From G965279355 sp965279355 (GTDB lineage Bacteria > Pseudomonadota > Alphaproteobacteria > CACIAM-22H2), in contig OZ257155.1 in NCBI GenBank assembly GCA_965279355.1, positions 1,984,001-2,048,000 on the forward strand: 64,000 nt of DNA, read 5' to 3'. The number at the start of each line of letters is the position of its first letter. The stretch's first letter is position 1. The notes beneath the pieces were generated by a model, which did no database searches, was not told the DNA's origin, and saw only the letters and a program-made list of their open reading frames with translations. Both the position numbers and the translations under genes were made by a program. Shown one piece after another: positions 42,287 to 50,933 of the stretch.

Positions 42287-43270
42287 ATGAACCTCTCCGG
42301 ACTGTTCCGCAAAACCGCTGCCGGTGTTGTCACGATCGGAACGCTCGCCGTGGCGAGCGGCGCCAGCGCGCTTGAACAGGTGAAGTTCGGCCTCAACTGG
42401 CTGCCGGCCGGCCAGCATTGCGGTTTCTTCCAGGCGCGCGACGCCGGCATCTACAAGAAATACGGCCTCGACGTCGAGCTCGTCTCCGGCGGACCGGCGG
42501 TCAATGTCGGCATGCTGGTTGCGGGCGGCAAGATGGATTTCGGCATGGGGTCCAGCTTCACCACCATGAACATGATCAACAACAATGTGGACGCCGTCAC
42601 CATCGCGGCGATCTTCCAGCAGAGCCCACAGACGCTGGTCGCGCATCCGGGCCAGGGCATCAAGACGCTGCAGGACCTCAAGGGCAAGCCCATCATGGTC
42701 GCGCAGTTCTCGCGCAACGAGTTCTGGAAATTCCTGCAGGTGAAACACGGCTTCGACGATTCGCAGCTGCGTCCCTACACCTATTCGCCCACCGCCTTCC
42801 TCGCCAACAAGAACGCGGTGCAGCAGGGTTATGTGGTCGAGGACGCGTTCTTCCTCGGCAGGGGCCTGACCGAAGAGCCGGCGATCATCCTCCTCGCCGA
42901 CTATGGCTATTCCGTCTACACGCAGACGATCTACGGAATGCGCTCGACCCTGGAAAAGCGCCCGTCGGTGGCCAAGGCCTTCGTCGCGGCAACGGCTGAG
43001 GGCTATAAGGAATGCCTTGAGGGCGACAACAGCATCGCCGACCGGGCGATCACCGCTGGCAATCCCGAGCACACCTCGGACCTCTTCAAGTTCAACGTCC
43101 AGCAGATGAAGAAGCATCAGCTGGTCATGGGCGGCGATGCGGCGAAATACGGCATCGGCACCATGACCGATGAGCGCTGGAAAGAATTCTTCGACACCTT
43201 TAAGGAAGCCGGGACCTATCCGGCGACCCTCGACTGGAAAAAGGCGTACACGCTGCAATTCGTCCGCTGA
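42287..43270 (+). CDS. ABC transporter substrate-binding protein (NMT1/THI5-like)
   Basis: 327 residues from the ATG at 42287, with AGGAG 9 nt upstream. The signal peptide ends ASGASALE. The ligand lobe has LNWLPAGQHCGFFQARDAGI and LVSGGPAVNVG, most like the receptor at 24052. The C-terminus YTLQFVR is shorter than the FVNKKVGM of the others. It is co-transcribed with the Rieske gene 52 nt downstream. Confidence 0.87.
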   Translation: MNLSGLFRKTAAGVVTIGTLAVASGASALEQVKFGLNWLPAGQHCGFFQARDAGIYKKYGLDVELVSGGPAVNVGMLVAGGKMDFGMGSSFTTMNMINNNVDAVTIAAIFQQSPQTLVAHPGQGIKTLQDLKGKPIMVAQFSRNEFWKFLQVKHGFDDSQLRPYTYSPTAFLANKNAVQQGYVVEDAFFLGRGLTEEPAIILLADYGYSVYTQTIYGMRSTLEKRPSVAKAFVAATAEGYKECLEGDNSIADRAITAGNPEHTSDLFKFNVQQMKKHQLVMGGDAAKYGIGTMTDERWKEFFDTFKEAGTYPATLDWKKAYTLQFVR

Positions 43271-43322
43271 TCACTGCCCGCTGGTTATTCATTACGCCTC
43301 TGACTAAACAGGAAGGTCTTCG

Positions 43323-44375
43323 ATGCTCGTCACCAAACAGCCGGTGCTCCGCCGTTTCTGGTATGCGCTGGCGCCCCTCACCGCGCTCAAGGACGGCCCG
43401 CTTCCGGCGACGCTGCTCGGCGAGAAGCTGGTGCTCTGGCTGGACGAAAAGGGCGAGCCGGTCTGCATGCAGGACCGCTGCTGCCACCGCACGATGAAGC
43501 TGTCGAAAGGCCGCGTCGATAACGGCACGATCCAATGCGCCTATCACGGCTGGACGTTCGACAAGACCGGCCAGTGCATCCGCATCCCGCAGGCGCGCGT
43601 GCCGGAGCAGACGGCCAGCCGCTACAAGGTTCCGAACTATCGCTGCACCGCCAAACATGGCGTGGTGTGGGTGGCGCTTGAGGAACCGCTGATGGGGATC
43701 CCGGACCTGCCGGAATTCACGGATTCGAATTTTCGCCTCGTGCCTGAGTTCTTCGAGACCTGGCATGCGCCGGGCCTGCGCATCATGGAGAACAGCTTCG
43801 ACAACGCGCATTTCTCCTACGTGCACGAAGCCTCGTTCGGCATCAACGAGGAGCCGGAACCAGCCCCCCTCACCATCGAGGACACGCCGTTCGGCTTCCA
43901 CATGTATTCCGACGTGCCGGTGAAGAACCCGGATCTGCAGAAGAAGAATCTCGGCACCGATTCCGACCGGACCATCCGCCATCTCATCAAGACATGGTGG
44001 ATGCCATTCTCGCGCAAGATGCACATCACCTATCCGAACGGGAAGATCCATGTGATCTGCACCCTGACGGCGCCGATCGACGATCGCAGCTCAACAGTCA
44101 TCCAGTTCGCGCTCCGCAACGACACCGAGGCAGAAGCGCCGGCCGCCGACGTCGTCGCCTTCGACCGTCAGGTGACCAACGAGGACAAGGCCGTCCTGCA
44201 GGAATGCGAATTCGACATTCCGCTCGATATCGCCAGCGGCGAGGAATTCCACATGCCCTCCGACAAGCCGGGCATCGCGATGCGCCGCCGCCTGCGCGAG
44301 CTGCTGGCCCAGCATGGCGAGCGCGACGTGCGCATCGGCGATGGCGTGGAACCGGATCTCGCCGCCAGCGCCTAA
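43323..44375 (+). CDS. Rieske non-heme iron oxygenase (VanA-like)
   Basis: 350 residues. The Rieske cluster ligands are C53, H55, C72 and H75 (CCHRT...CAYHGW). The catalytic-domain motif is ENSFDNAHFSYVH. AGGAAGG lies 7 nt before the ATG. It follows a binding-protein gene, repeating the receptor-plus-Rieske pairing of 20739/21791. It converges on an FAD monooxygenase gene with only 3 nt between stops. No reductase is adjacent. Confidence 0.88.
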   Translation: MLVTKQPVLRRFWYALAPLTALKDGPLPATLLGEKLVLWLDEKGEPVCMQDRCCHRTMKLSKGRVDNGTIQCAYHGWTFDKTGQCIRIPQARVPEQTASRYKVPNYRCTAKHGVVWVALEEPLMGIPDLPEFTDSNFRLVPEFFETWHAPGLRIMENSFDNAHFSYVHEASFGINEEPEPAPLTIEDTPFGFHMYSDVPVKNPDLQKKNLGTDSDRTIRHLIKTWWMPFSRKMHITYPNGKIHVICTLTAPIDDRSSTVIQFALRNDTEAEAPAADVVAFDRQVTNEDKAVLQECEFDIPLDIASGEEFHMPSDKPGIAMRRRLRELLAQHGERDVRIGDGVEPDLAASA

Positions 44376-44378
44376 CCC

Positions 44379-45593
44379 TCAGGCTGGCGTCGGCTCGAGA
44401 CCGGGAATGTCCTGGTAGAGCGACGCCAGTTTTTCCAGAAACGGCGTCGCGGCCTTCCGGCGCGTCCCGCTGACGGGATCGGCGCCTTCCAGCATCGTAT
44501 CCGTCGCGTCGGCCGAGAACTGCTTGGCGAAGCTCACCCGATCGCGCCGGCGTCGTGCAATCTCGCGCGCTGCCGCGCGAAGATCGGGCATCGGTGACGT
44601 CAGCGCCTCGCGCAGCACCAGCCCGGCGACCCCCGCATCCTCGAAGGCCTGCGTCGCCCCCTGCCCCAGGGTCGGCACCATGGCGTGCGCGGCATCGCCC
44701 AGCAGCAGCACGCGACCGCCTTCATCGACATATTCGTCGTCGATCTCCTGCAACCGCGCCCAGTGCAGCTTCGCGGCGGGATCGGTGATCGTCTTGATCA
44801 GCCAGCGGCAGGGCAGCGACGGCGGCACCGTATCAGGCGTATAGAGCGCCCGCAGGTAGTCCGGCGTCTGCTGACGGTCCTCGATCGGCGCGCCGGCGGG
44901 AATGGGAAACGCGCCCGCGATATAGATGCGATTGCCCGGCACCCGATAGGCGAGCAGCCGGTTGGGCCCGTTGAACCACTGCTCGTAATCGTCGATCAAA
45001 CCAAGCGCCGTGTCCGGAACCAGCGCGCGGAACAGCGCGATTCCGAAATGCCGGGGCTCGGGCGCAGAGAAGAACGCCTCGCGAATCGCGGAGTAGCGAC
45101 CATCGCCGCCGATCACCAGATCGAAGCCGGGCCACTTCTTCAGCTCGTCGGTGCCGAGATTGCGGGTCGTCAGTTCCACAAGTCCGTCGCGGCGATATCC
45201 AGCCCCTTCGACGGCGTGCTCCCACTGGATGCGGTCGGCGATCGGCGTGCGCAGCGCGCGATAGAGCTGCGACCAGCCGATGCGGATGCCGGGCCGATCT
45301 GCGACCAGGGCCAGCGGCAGATCGAACAGAATTGTGCCGTCGGTGAGCGACGTGCGCCAGTTGCACCACGGCAGGCTCTCGGCGGTGAGCGACGCCGCGA
45401 TCTCCGGCGCCAGTGCTGCCAGCGCCTTGATGCCGTTGGGTCCGACATTGAGTCCGGTGCCGCTGTCGCTGTGATCCAGCGCCGAGGCACGCTCGAAGCA
45501 GACAACGTCGACCTGCAGCGGCGCCAGAACGCGCGCCAGCACGCTGCCGACAACCCCGACCCCGGCAATCGCGATGCGCGGGCGCCGGCTCAT
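44379..45593 (-). CDS. FAD-dependent monooxygenase
   Basis: 404 residues. The N-terminal motif is IAGVGVVGSVLARVL. The second FAD motif is LLLGDAAHAM, followed by PTLGQGATQAFEDA. It is a group A flavoprotein hydroxylase of the salicylate/6-hydroxynicotinate 3-monooxygenase type. It is last in a six-gene operon with an Opp-type transporter, a TauD-like oxygenase and a VOC protein, mirroring the VOC/monooxygenase pair at 115-2121. Confidence 0.86.
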   Translation of the reverse strand: MSRRPRIAIAGVGVVGSVLARVLAPLQVDVVCFERASALDHSDSGTGLNVGPNGIKALAALAPEIAASLTAESLPWCNWRTSLTDGTILFDLPLALVADRPGIRIGWSQLYRALRTPIADRIQWEHAVEGAGYRRDGLVELTTRNLGTDELKKWPGFDLVIGGDGRYSAIREAFFSAPEPRHFGIALFRALVPDTALGLIDDYEQWFNGPNRLLAYRVPGNRIYIAGAFPIPAGAPIEDRQQTPDYLRALYTPDTVPPSLPCRWLIKTITDPAAKLHWARLQEIDDEYVDEGGRVLLLGDAAHAMVPTLGQGATQAFEDAGVAGLVLREALTSPMPDLRAAAREIARRRRDRVSFAKQFSADATDTMLEGADPVSGTRRKAATPFLEKLASLYQDIPGLEPTPA

Positions 45594-45615
45594 CGCCGCG
45601 CTCTCTCAGTGGAAA

Positions 45616-46116
45616 TCAGGCGCCGATCTTCTGCCCGAAGCGGCGATAGACGGCCGGATCGAAGAAGGACTCGCCGGCCACATAGGACCGGCCCGGCGAC
45701 ATGTCCGGCAGCGCTCCCTCTTCCTTCGCGCCGTCGAAGGTCAGCTCGAGCTGGACGCCGCTGGGATCGTAGACAAAGAGCTGCCAGTAGGTTGTGTTCG
45801 GCACGATAAATTCGCGATACGGCAGGCCGTGCTGCTCGAAGCGCGCGCGGAAATCGTGATAGCCAGTGGTCATCAGCGACAGATGGTCGATCGCGGCGGA
45901 ACCGCTCGCCACCGTGCCGCCCGGCCCCAGCGCCGGCCCACCCGCGTAGATGTGGATGATCGCATCGCCGCCGTTGGGAATAGCGAGCCACGCACCTGGA
46001 TAGCCGAAATCCGGCCGCGCCGCCTCTTCCAGCCCCAGCACGCGCGTATAGAAGCGCACCGTGGCGTCGAGATCCGCCGTCTTGATCGCAACGTGAAACA
46101 GTCCCTGGATCTGCAT
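45616..46116 (-). CDS. VOC-family dioxygenase/isomerase-like protein
   Basis: 166 residues, one glyoxalase/bleomycin-resistance fold built from two beta-alpha-beta-beta-beta units. His in LFHVAIKT and Glu in SGVQLELTFD fit metal ligands. It could be an extradiol-type dioxygenase acting on the monooxygenase product, but single-unit VOC proteins have many roles. It lies 22 nt before the monooxygenase gene. Confidence 0.78.
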   Translation of the reverse strand: MQIQGLFHVAIKTADLDATVRFYTRVLGLEEAARPDFGYPGAWLAIPNGGDAIIHIYAGGPALGPGGTVASGSAAIDHLSLMTTGYHDFRARFEQHGLPYREFIVPNTTYWQLFVYDPSGVQLELTFDGAKEEGALPDMSPGRSYVAGESFFDPAVYRRFGQKIGA

Positions 46117-46143
46117 GGTGTCCTCGCCAATAACTGGGCATAG

Positions 46144-47052
46144 TCACTCGGCATCGGCGATCAGGCAGCGCCAGATCAGGCGCCGGTGCACTTTGCGGTC
46201 GTAATCGCCGGCCGTATGGAACAGGCCGCGATTGTCCCACATGACGAGATCGCGCGCGCGCCAATTGTGGTCGTAGCGGAACGGGTCCGAGGTGGAAAAC
46301 GCGGCCAGTTCATCGACCAGCGCAATCGCCTCTTCGTCCGACATGCCCTCCACCCCGGCACAGCCCATGGTGGTCAGATGAAGCCACTTGCGGCCGTTAT
46401 AGGGATTGACGTCGACCATCGGCAGCGGTGCGCGAAGCTGGGCATATTCCTTTTGTGCCTCGGTCAGCGGCGCGCCGTATTGATGATCGGTGATACCCCT
46501 CTCGGCGAGATATTTCAGCCGGTTTTTGTAATGGGTGCCGAAGGAGTAAAACATGTTGCGGCCGTCGATCTGCCGGCGGCGCTCCTCGGGCAGCGCCTCA
46601 TAGGCCTTGTACATGCTGGCGAAACGCGTGCCGCCACTGACCGGCGGCACCTCCACGCCATAAAGCGCGGTATAGGCTGTCCGCATGTTGCCGCCCTGAA
46701 GATCGGAGTGCCAGCTCAGACCTTCATAGGCGTTGCCGACGGGATTGCCGTTCTCCTCCTTCACATTGGAGAGGACATAGATCTCCGGCGTGCCGGGCAG
46801 CGCGAACTGCCGCAGCACATGGTATTGCGGCTTGCCGAACAGGCTGATGAACCGCACCAGATCCTGGGGCTCCACGTTCTGGTCGCGAAAACACAGAACC
46901 TGGCAGTCGCGCAGATGCTCCTGGATTGCCAGCACATCCTCCGGACGCGACAGCGACTTCACGTCGAAGCCCAACACCTCCGACCCCAGCACTTCGGATA
47001 ACGGCTGGGGCCTGAACGGCAGGGACGTCTTCTCGGCCAGAACGGCGCTCAT
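46144..47052 (-). CDS. TauD/TfdA-family 2-oxoglutarate dioxygenase
   Basis: 302 residues. His-x-Asp is in LSWHSDLQGGN (about 113-123), the distal His in WDNRGLFHTAGDYD and the 2-oxoglutarate-binding Arg in HRRLIW. Such enzymes release sulfite, glyoxylate or a dealkylated product from small substrates. It sits directly after the Opp-type binding-protein gene, so it probably acts on the imported compound. Confidence 0.87.
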   Translation of the reverse strand: MSAVLAEKTSLPFRPQPLSEVLGSEVLGFDVKSLSRPEDVLAIQEHLRDCQVLCFRDQNVEPQDLVRFISLFGKPQYHVLRQFALPGTPEIYVLSNVKEENGNPVGNAYEGLSWHSDLQGGNMRTAYTALYGVEVPPVSGGTRFASMYKAYEALPEERRRQIDGRNMFYSFGTHYKNRLKYLAERGITDHQYGAPLTEAQKEYAQLRAPLPMVDVNPYNGRKWLHLTTMGCAGVEGMSDEEAIALVDELAAFSTSDPFRYDHNWRARDLVMWDNRGLFHTAGDYDRKVHRRLIWRCLIADAE

Positions 47053-47083
47053 ATTCCCACCTGTTGTCGGTAGCTGCCGGCTT

Positions 47084-48664
47084 TTACATCCGGCCGACCT
47101 GCACGTAGTTCAGATCGAGATAGTCGTCGGCGCGCTGCTTCAGGGAGATCTTCTTGCTCACACCCCAGATCAGCACCTGGCGATGGATCGGAATAATGCC
47201 GATCTCCGCGCGGTGGATGTCGAAGACCTCCTTGAACAGGACCAGACGCTTCTCGGGGTTCATCTCACTGGCGGTCTTCAGGATCAGTTCGTCGACCTTG
47301 GGGTTCTTGTAGCTGCCTGAGTTCCACGATCCGGCGCGCTCGGTCGGCGAATGCATCAGAAGCTGCATGATCGACTGCGCATCGGTGCCCGATCCCCAGC
47401 CATGCAGGTAGAAGCTAGTGTCGCGCTTGCCGACCTTGGCGAAGTAAGGGTTGCGGGTCTGGGCCAGCAGATCGACCTTCACGCCGATCTGCGCCAGCAT
47501 CGAGACGATGGCAATGCAGATCTGTTCGTCATTCACATAACGATCGGTCGGGCAATCCAGCGTGACCGTGAACCCGTTCGGATAGCCGGCATCGGCCATC
47601 AGCTTGCGGGCCGCCGCCACGTCGAAGGGCAGCCGCACATCCATCGAAGGATTCCAGCCGAAGGCGGAGTTGGTGATCAGCGAGCCGACCGGTGCCGCGG
47701 CCCCCCGCATCACGCGCTCGCCGATCAGCTTGGTGTCAATCGCCTGATAGACGGCCTGACGGACGCGCTGATCCTTGAAGGGATTCTTCCCCTTGATATT
47801 GGAGTACAGGAGTTCGTCCCGCGCCTGGTCCATGCCGAGGAAGATCACGCGATCTTCCGGCGCCGTCACCACCTTGTGGCCGGCAGAGGCGTTGACCCGC
47901 GTCGTATCCTGCTGCGGCAGCGGGAACACCATATCCACCTGACCCGACAGCAGGGCGGCCACGCGCGTGGCATCGGTCGAGATGCCGGTGAAAATCGCAC
48001 GGGTGATGTTGTGCTTCTTGGTGTCCCACCACTTGTCATGCGGGACCAGTTCGACCGCGGTCGCCGGATCGAATTTCGCGATCTTGAACGGGCCCGTACC
48101 GTTGGCGTTACGCGTGGCAAAATTCTCCTGCTTGCTCGACGCCAGCATCGGCTCGGCCGCGTTGGTCTTGGTGGCCCAGGATTCGCTGAAGATATCCAGG
48201 AACGTGAGATCGTTGAGGAGCGTGGGGCTCGGCGCCTTGGTTTCGATCTCGAGCGTCAGGTCGTCGATCTTGCGGAATTCCTTGACCGTCAGGAGACGCG
48301 GGCGGACATCCGATCCCGACGACATCGCGCGCTTGAAGGAAAACACCACATCATCAGCGGTCAGCTTCTCCCCGCCATGGAACATGACATTGGGCCGTAG
48401 CTTGAACCGCCAGACCGTATCCGACGTCAGCGCCCAGGATTCGGCAAGGCCGGGCTCGAGCTTCAGATCCGGCGTGAAGCGCGTCAGGCTCTCATAGACA
48501 TTGCGCAGAAGATTGCGGGTCGAGCTGTCACCCGTCGACATGCCGTCGAGGCCGCCGATGTTGGACTGATACGCCCAGCGAAACGTCTCGGCGCTGGCCG
48601 GCGTAACGAATCCGGCACCGATCACCAGAGCGGCCCCGAGCATGGCTTTGAAACAGGTCTTCAT
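47084..48664 (-). CDS. Opp/Dpp-type ABC transporter substrate-binding protein
   Basis: 526 residues from the ATG at 48664 (AGGAGATGTC upstream). The signal peptide ends TPASAET. It is an SBP_bac_5 family protein with LTRFTPDLKLEPGLAESW and FHGGEKLTADDVVFSFKRA. It is the receptor for the two permeases encoded upstream in the same operon and the two ATPases encoded divergently. Many relatives bind non-peptide compounds. Confidence 0.9.
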   Translation of the reverse strand: MKTCFKAMLGAALVIGAGFVTPASAETFRWAYQSNIGGLDGMSTGDSSTRNLLRNVYESLTRFTPDLKLEPGLAESWALTSDTVWRFKLRPNVMFHGGEKLTADDVVFSFKRAMSSGSDVRPRLLTVKEFRKIDDLTLEIETKAPSPTLLNDLTFLDIFSESWATKTNAAEPMLASSKQENFATRNANGTGPFKIAKFDPATAVELVPHDKWWDTKKHNITRAIFTGISTDATRVAALLSGQVDMVFPLPQQDTTRVNASAGHKVVTAPEDRVIFLGMDQARDELLYSNIKGKNPFKDQRVRQAVYQAIDTKLIGERVMRGAAAPVGSLITNSAFGWNPSMDVRLPFDVAAARKLMADAGYPNGFTVTLDCPTDRYVNDEQICIAIVSMLAQIGVKVDLLAQTRNPYFAKVGKRDTSFYLHGWGSGTDAQSIMQLLMHSPTERAGSWNSGSYKNPKVDELILKTASEMNPEKRLVLFKEVFDIHRAEIGIIPIHRQVLIWGVSKKISLKQRADDYLDLNYVQVGRM

Positions 48665-48686
48665 GACATCTCCTGAAGAAAAGAAA

Positions 48687-49670
48687 TTATTTGCTGCGTT
48701 GTGGGTTGAGCGCGTCACGCAGCCAGTCGCCAAAGACATTGACCGACAGCGCAAGGGACAGAAGCACCAGCGACGGGACGACGCTGATCCACCATTCGCC
48801 GGAGAACAGGTAGCTGGTGCCGATCCGGATCAGCGCGCCCAGGGTCGGCTCGGTCGGCGGCATGCCGACGCCGATGAAAGACAGCGTCGCTTCCGCCAGA
48901 ATGGCAAAGGCAAGGCCGACAGTGGATATTACGACCACCGGATTGAGGACGTTCGGCAGGACGTGGCCGATCAGGATGCGCGACGGCGAGGCACCGATCA
49001 CCCGCGCCGCCTGCACATATTCGCGGTTGCGTACGGCCAGCGTGGAGGCGCGCACGACCCGCGCGTATTGCGGCCAGTTAGCCGAAGCAATGGCGATGAT
49101 CAGCACCCAGACGGCCATGCTCTGCTGCAGCTCGCGCGGCAGGGAGGCCCGCACGATCCCGCTGATCAGCAGCGCCAGCATGATATCGGGCAGCGAAAGC
49201 TGGATATCGGCGAGCCGCATCAGCACCGCGTCGACCCAACCGCCGCACCAGCCGCACAGCAGCCCCACGGCAATACCAAGAACCGCAGCGACCGCGACCG
49301 ACGCGAAGCCGACAAAAAGCGAAACGCGGCTGCCGTAAAGGATGGTCGAAAAGACGCAGCGGCCCTGATCGTCGGTGCCGAACGGGTATGACCACCTCCC
49401 GCCTTCGATCCAGGCCGGTGGCAGCAGCGAGTCCGCCAGCGACACCGTGATCGGATCGAAGGGCGTATGCGGCGCAAGCACCGGTGCCAGCAGCGCAATG
49501 GCGATGAAGAACACGGCGGCAATCGCGGCAATCAGCGCCGAGGGTGTATGTGTGAGATCGTAGACGAAATCGGAATCGGCAATCCGCTTCAGGCGGGCCA
49601 CGACGCGGCGCCGCAGCTGCGCGGGCGCGAGAGTCCACGGAACCGGGTTGTAGCCGATGCGATCGCTCAC
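48687..49670 (-). CDS. Opp/Dpp-type ABC transporter permease (DppC-like)
   Basis: About 327 residues from the GTG at 49670, which overlaps the stop of the first permease gene (GTGA). Roughly six membrane helices are predicted, the first at about 38-60. The EAA loop is seen as AARVIGASPSRILIGHVLPN. It forms the channel with the DppB-like permease. Confidence 0.88.
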   Translation of the reverse strand: MSDRIGYNPVPWTLAPAQLRRRVVARLKRIADSDFVYDLTHTPSALIAAIAAVFFIAIALLAPVLAPHTPFDPITVSLADSLLPPAWIEGGRWSYPFGTDDQGRCVFSTILYGSRVSLFVGFASVAVAAVLGIAVGLLCGWCGGWVDAVLMRLADIQLSLPDIMLALLISGIVRASLPRELQQSMAVWVLIIAIASANWPQYARVVRASTLAVRNREYVQAARVIGASPSRILIGHVLPNVLNPVVVISTVGLAFAILAEATLSFIGVGMPPTEPTLGALIRIGTSYLFSGEWWISVVPSLVLLSLALSVNVFGDWLRDALNPQRSK

Positions 49671-50653
49671 GAAGCGCTCCCCCCGACCCGCACCCGCTTG
49701 TCGACCACGCCATAGAGCAGATCGACCGCGAGGTTGATGATCACGAACAGCAGCGAGACAAAGACGAGATAAGCCGCCAGCAGCGGCACATCGGCGAACT
49801 GGACCGCGTCGATGAAGAGATTGCCCAGACCCGGCCACTGGAACACCGTCTCCGTAATAACCGAGTACGCGACCAGGCCGGCGAGGTTCATGCCGGCGAC
49901 GGTGATGATCGGCAGCAGCGCGTTGCGGAGCGCATGCACGAACACCACCGAGCGTTCGTTGAGTCCGCGCGCCCGCGCAAACTGGATGAAATTCGATCCC
50001 AGCACATCCAGCATCTCCGCCCGCATCAGCCGCATGACCATGCCAAGCTGAAACAGGCCAAGCGTAATACCGGGAAGCACAAGCGATTTAAGACCGCTCA
50101 CGGTCAGCAGCCCGGTTTCCCAGGTGCCGACAATAACCACGGTCTCGCCGCGCCCGAACGCGGGAAAGATCGGGATCGCAACGACGAACACCGCGATCAG
50201 CAGCGTGCCGGTGACAAAGGTCGGCAGGGAAACCCCGACGACGGAGCCGATTAGCAGCGCGCGGGCTCGAATATCTCTGGGCCGGACGGCGGTCCAGATG
50301 CCGAGCAGGATACCGGCGCCGATCGACACTGCCGCGGCTACCAGAACGAGTTCCAGCGTCGCCGGCAGCCGCTCGACAAACAGTTCGGCGATCGGGCGGT
50401 GATACTGGAAGGACAGACCGAAATCGCCCTGCGCCGCCGCCGCGACAAAACGAATGAAGCGCGTGACGATCGGATCGTTCAGGCCGAGTTCTTCGCGGTA
50501 CTTCTCCTTTTCCGCGCTCGATAGTTCCGTGCCAACCATGTTCTGCACGGGATCGCCCAGCAGGTTCAGAAGGCTGAAGGCGACCAGCGCCATCACGAGC
50601 ATCGTCGCGATCGCGTGTCCGAGCCTGGTAATGGTGAATGCAAGCAGTGCCAT
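49667..50653 (-). CDS. Opp/Dpp-type ABC transporter permease (DppB-like)
   Basis: 328 residues. It starts MALLAFTITRLGHAIATML, typical of DppB, and has about six membrane helices. The EAA-like loop is ARARGLNERSVVFVHALRNA. GGGAG lies 5 nt before the ATG. First gene of the six-gene minus-strand operon that runs to 44379. Confidence 0.9.
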   Translation of the reverse strand: MALLAFTITRLGHAIATMLVMALVAFSLLNLLGDPVQNMVGTELSSAEKEKYREELGLNDPIVTRFIRFVAAAAQGDFGLSFQYHRPIAELFVERLPATLELVLVAAAVSIGAGILLGIWTAVRPRDIRARALLIGSVVGVSLPTFVTGTLLIAVFVVAIPIFPAFGRGETVVIVGTWETGLLTVSGLKSLVLPGITLGLFQLGMVMRLMRAEMLDVLGSNFIQFARARGLNERSVVFVHALRNALLPIITVAGMNLAGLVAYSVITETVFQWPGLGNLFIDAVQFADVPLLAAYLVFVSLLFVIINLAVDLLYGVVDKRVRVGGSAS

Positions 50654-50680
50654 GAAACTCCCGGCGGTCAGACACTGGAA

Positions 50681-50696
50681 TGCAAGCGATAGACCA
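50681..50696 (-). promoter_or_regulatory. Sigma-54 promoter candidate (weaker)
   Basis: The minus strand reads TGGTCTATCGCTTGCA, 10 of 12 defined positions with correct spacing. Predicted start at 50670, leader 17 nt. It would drive the Opp permeases, receptor, TauD, VOC and monooxygenase genes. Confidence 0.5.
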
Positions 50697-50720
50697 GCGG
50701 CGAGGCAGCAAAAGCGCGTG

Positions 50721-50798
50721 AATTGAGCGGCCCCTGCTCAATCTCTGGGCTGGCACCAATGGGCTGTCCCCAGGCTAGGCAGCGCTGGGGAACGTTCC
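50721..50798. promoter_or_regulatory. Palindrome cluster between divergent sigma-54-like promoters
   Basis: Three symmetric elements lie in the 280-bp divergent gap: ATTGAGC-N7-GCTCAAT (50721-50741), CCCCAG-N11-CTGGGG (50768-50790) and the palindrome GGAACGTTCC (50789-50798). They lie roughly 50-130 bp from the minus-strand start and 135-210 bp from the plus-strand start, where enhancer sites are expected. No gene is seen in this gap. Confidence 0.48.
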
Positions 50799-50905
50799 GA
50801 TTTTGCGCAGGCGGTCATGCCGAAGCGCGATGGCGGGGTCTCTCCAATCCAACGGTTTTGGCTCCGTTAACGCGCTGTTTTCGCGGTCAAAGCGCACCGG
50901 CAGGA

Positions 50906-50921
50906 CGGCATATGCCTTGCA
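50906..50921 (+). promoter_or_regulatory. Sigma-54 promoter candidate, possibly leaderless
   Basis: CGGCATATGCCTTGCA, 11 of 12 defined positions, correct spacing. Predicted start at 50932, 2 nt before the ATG at 50934, which has no Shine-Dalgarno. It would drive the two Opp ATPase genes. Confidence 0.65.
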
Positions 50922-50933
50922 CCGTCTCCGGCA

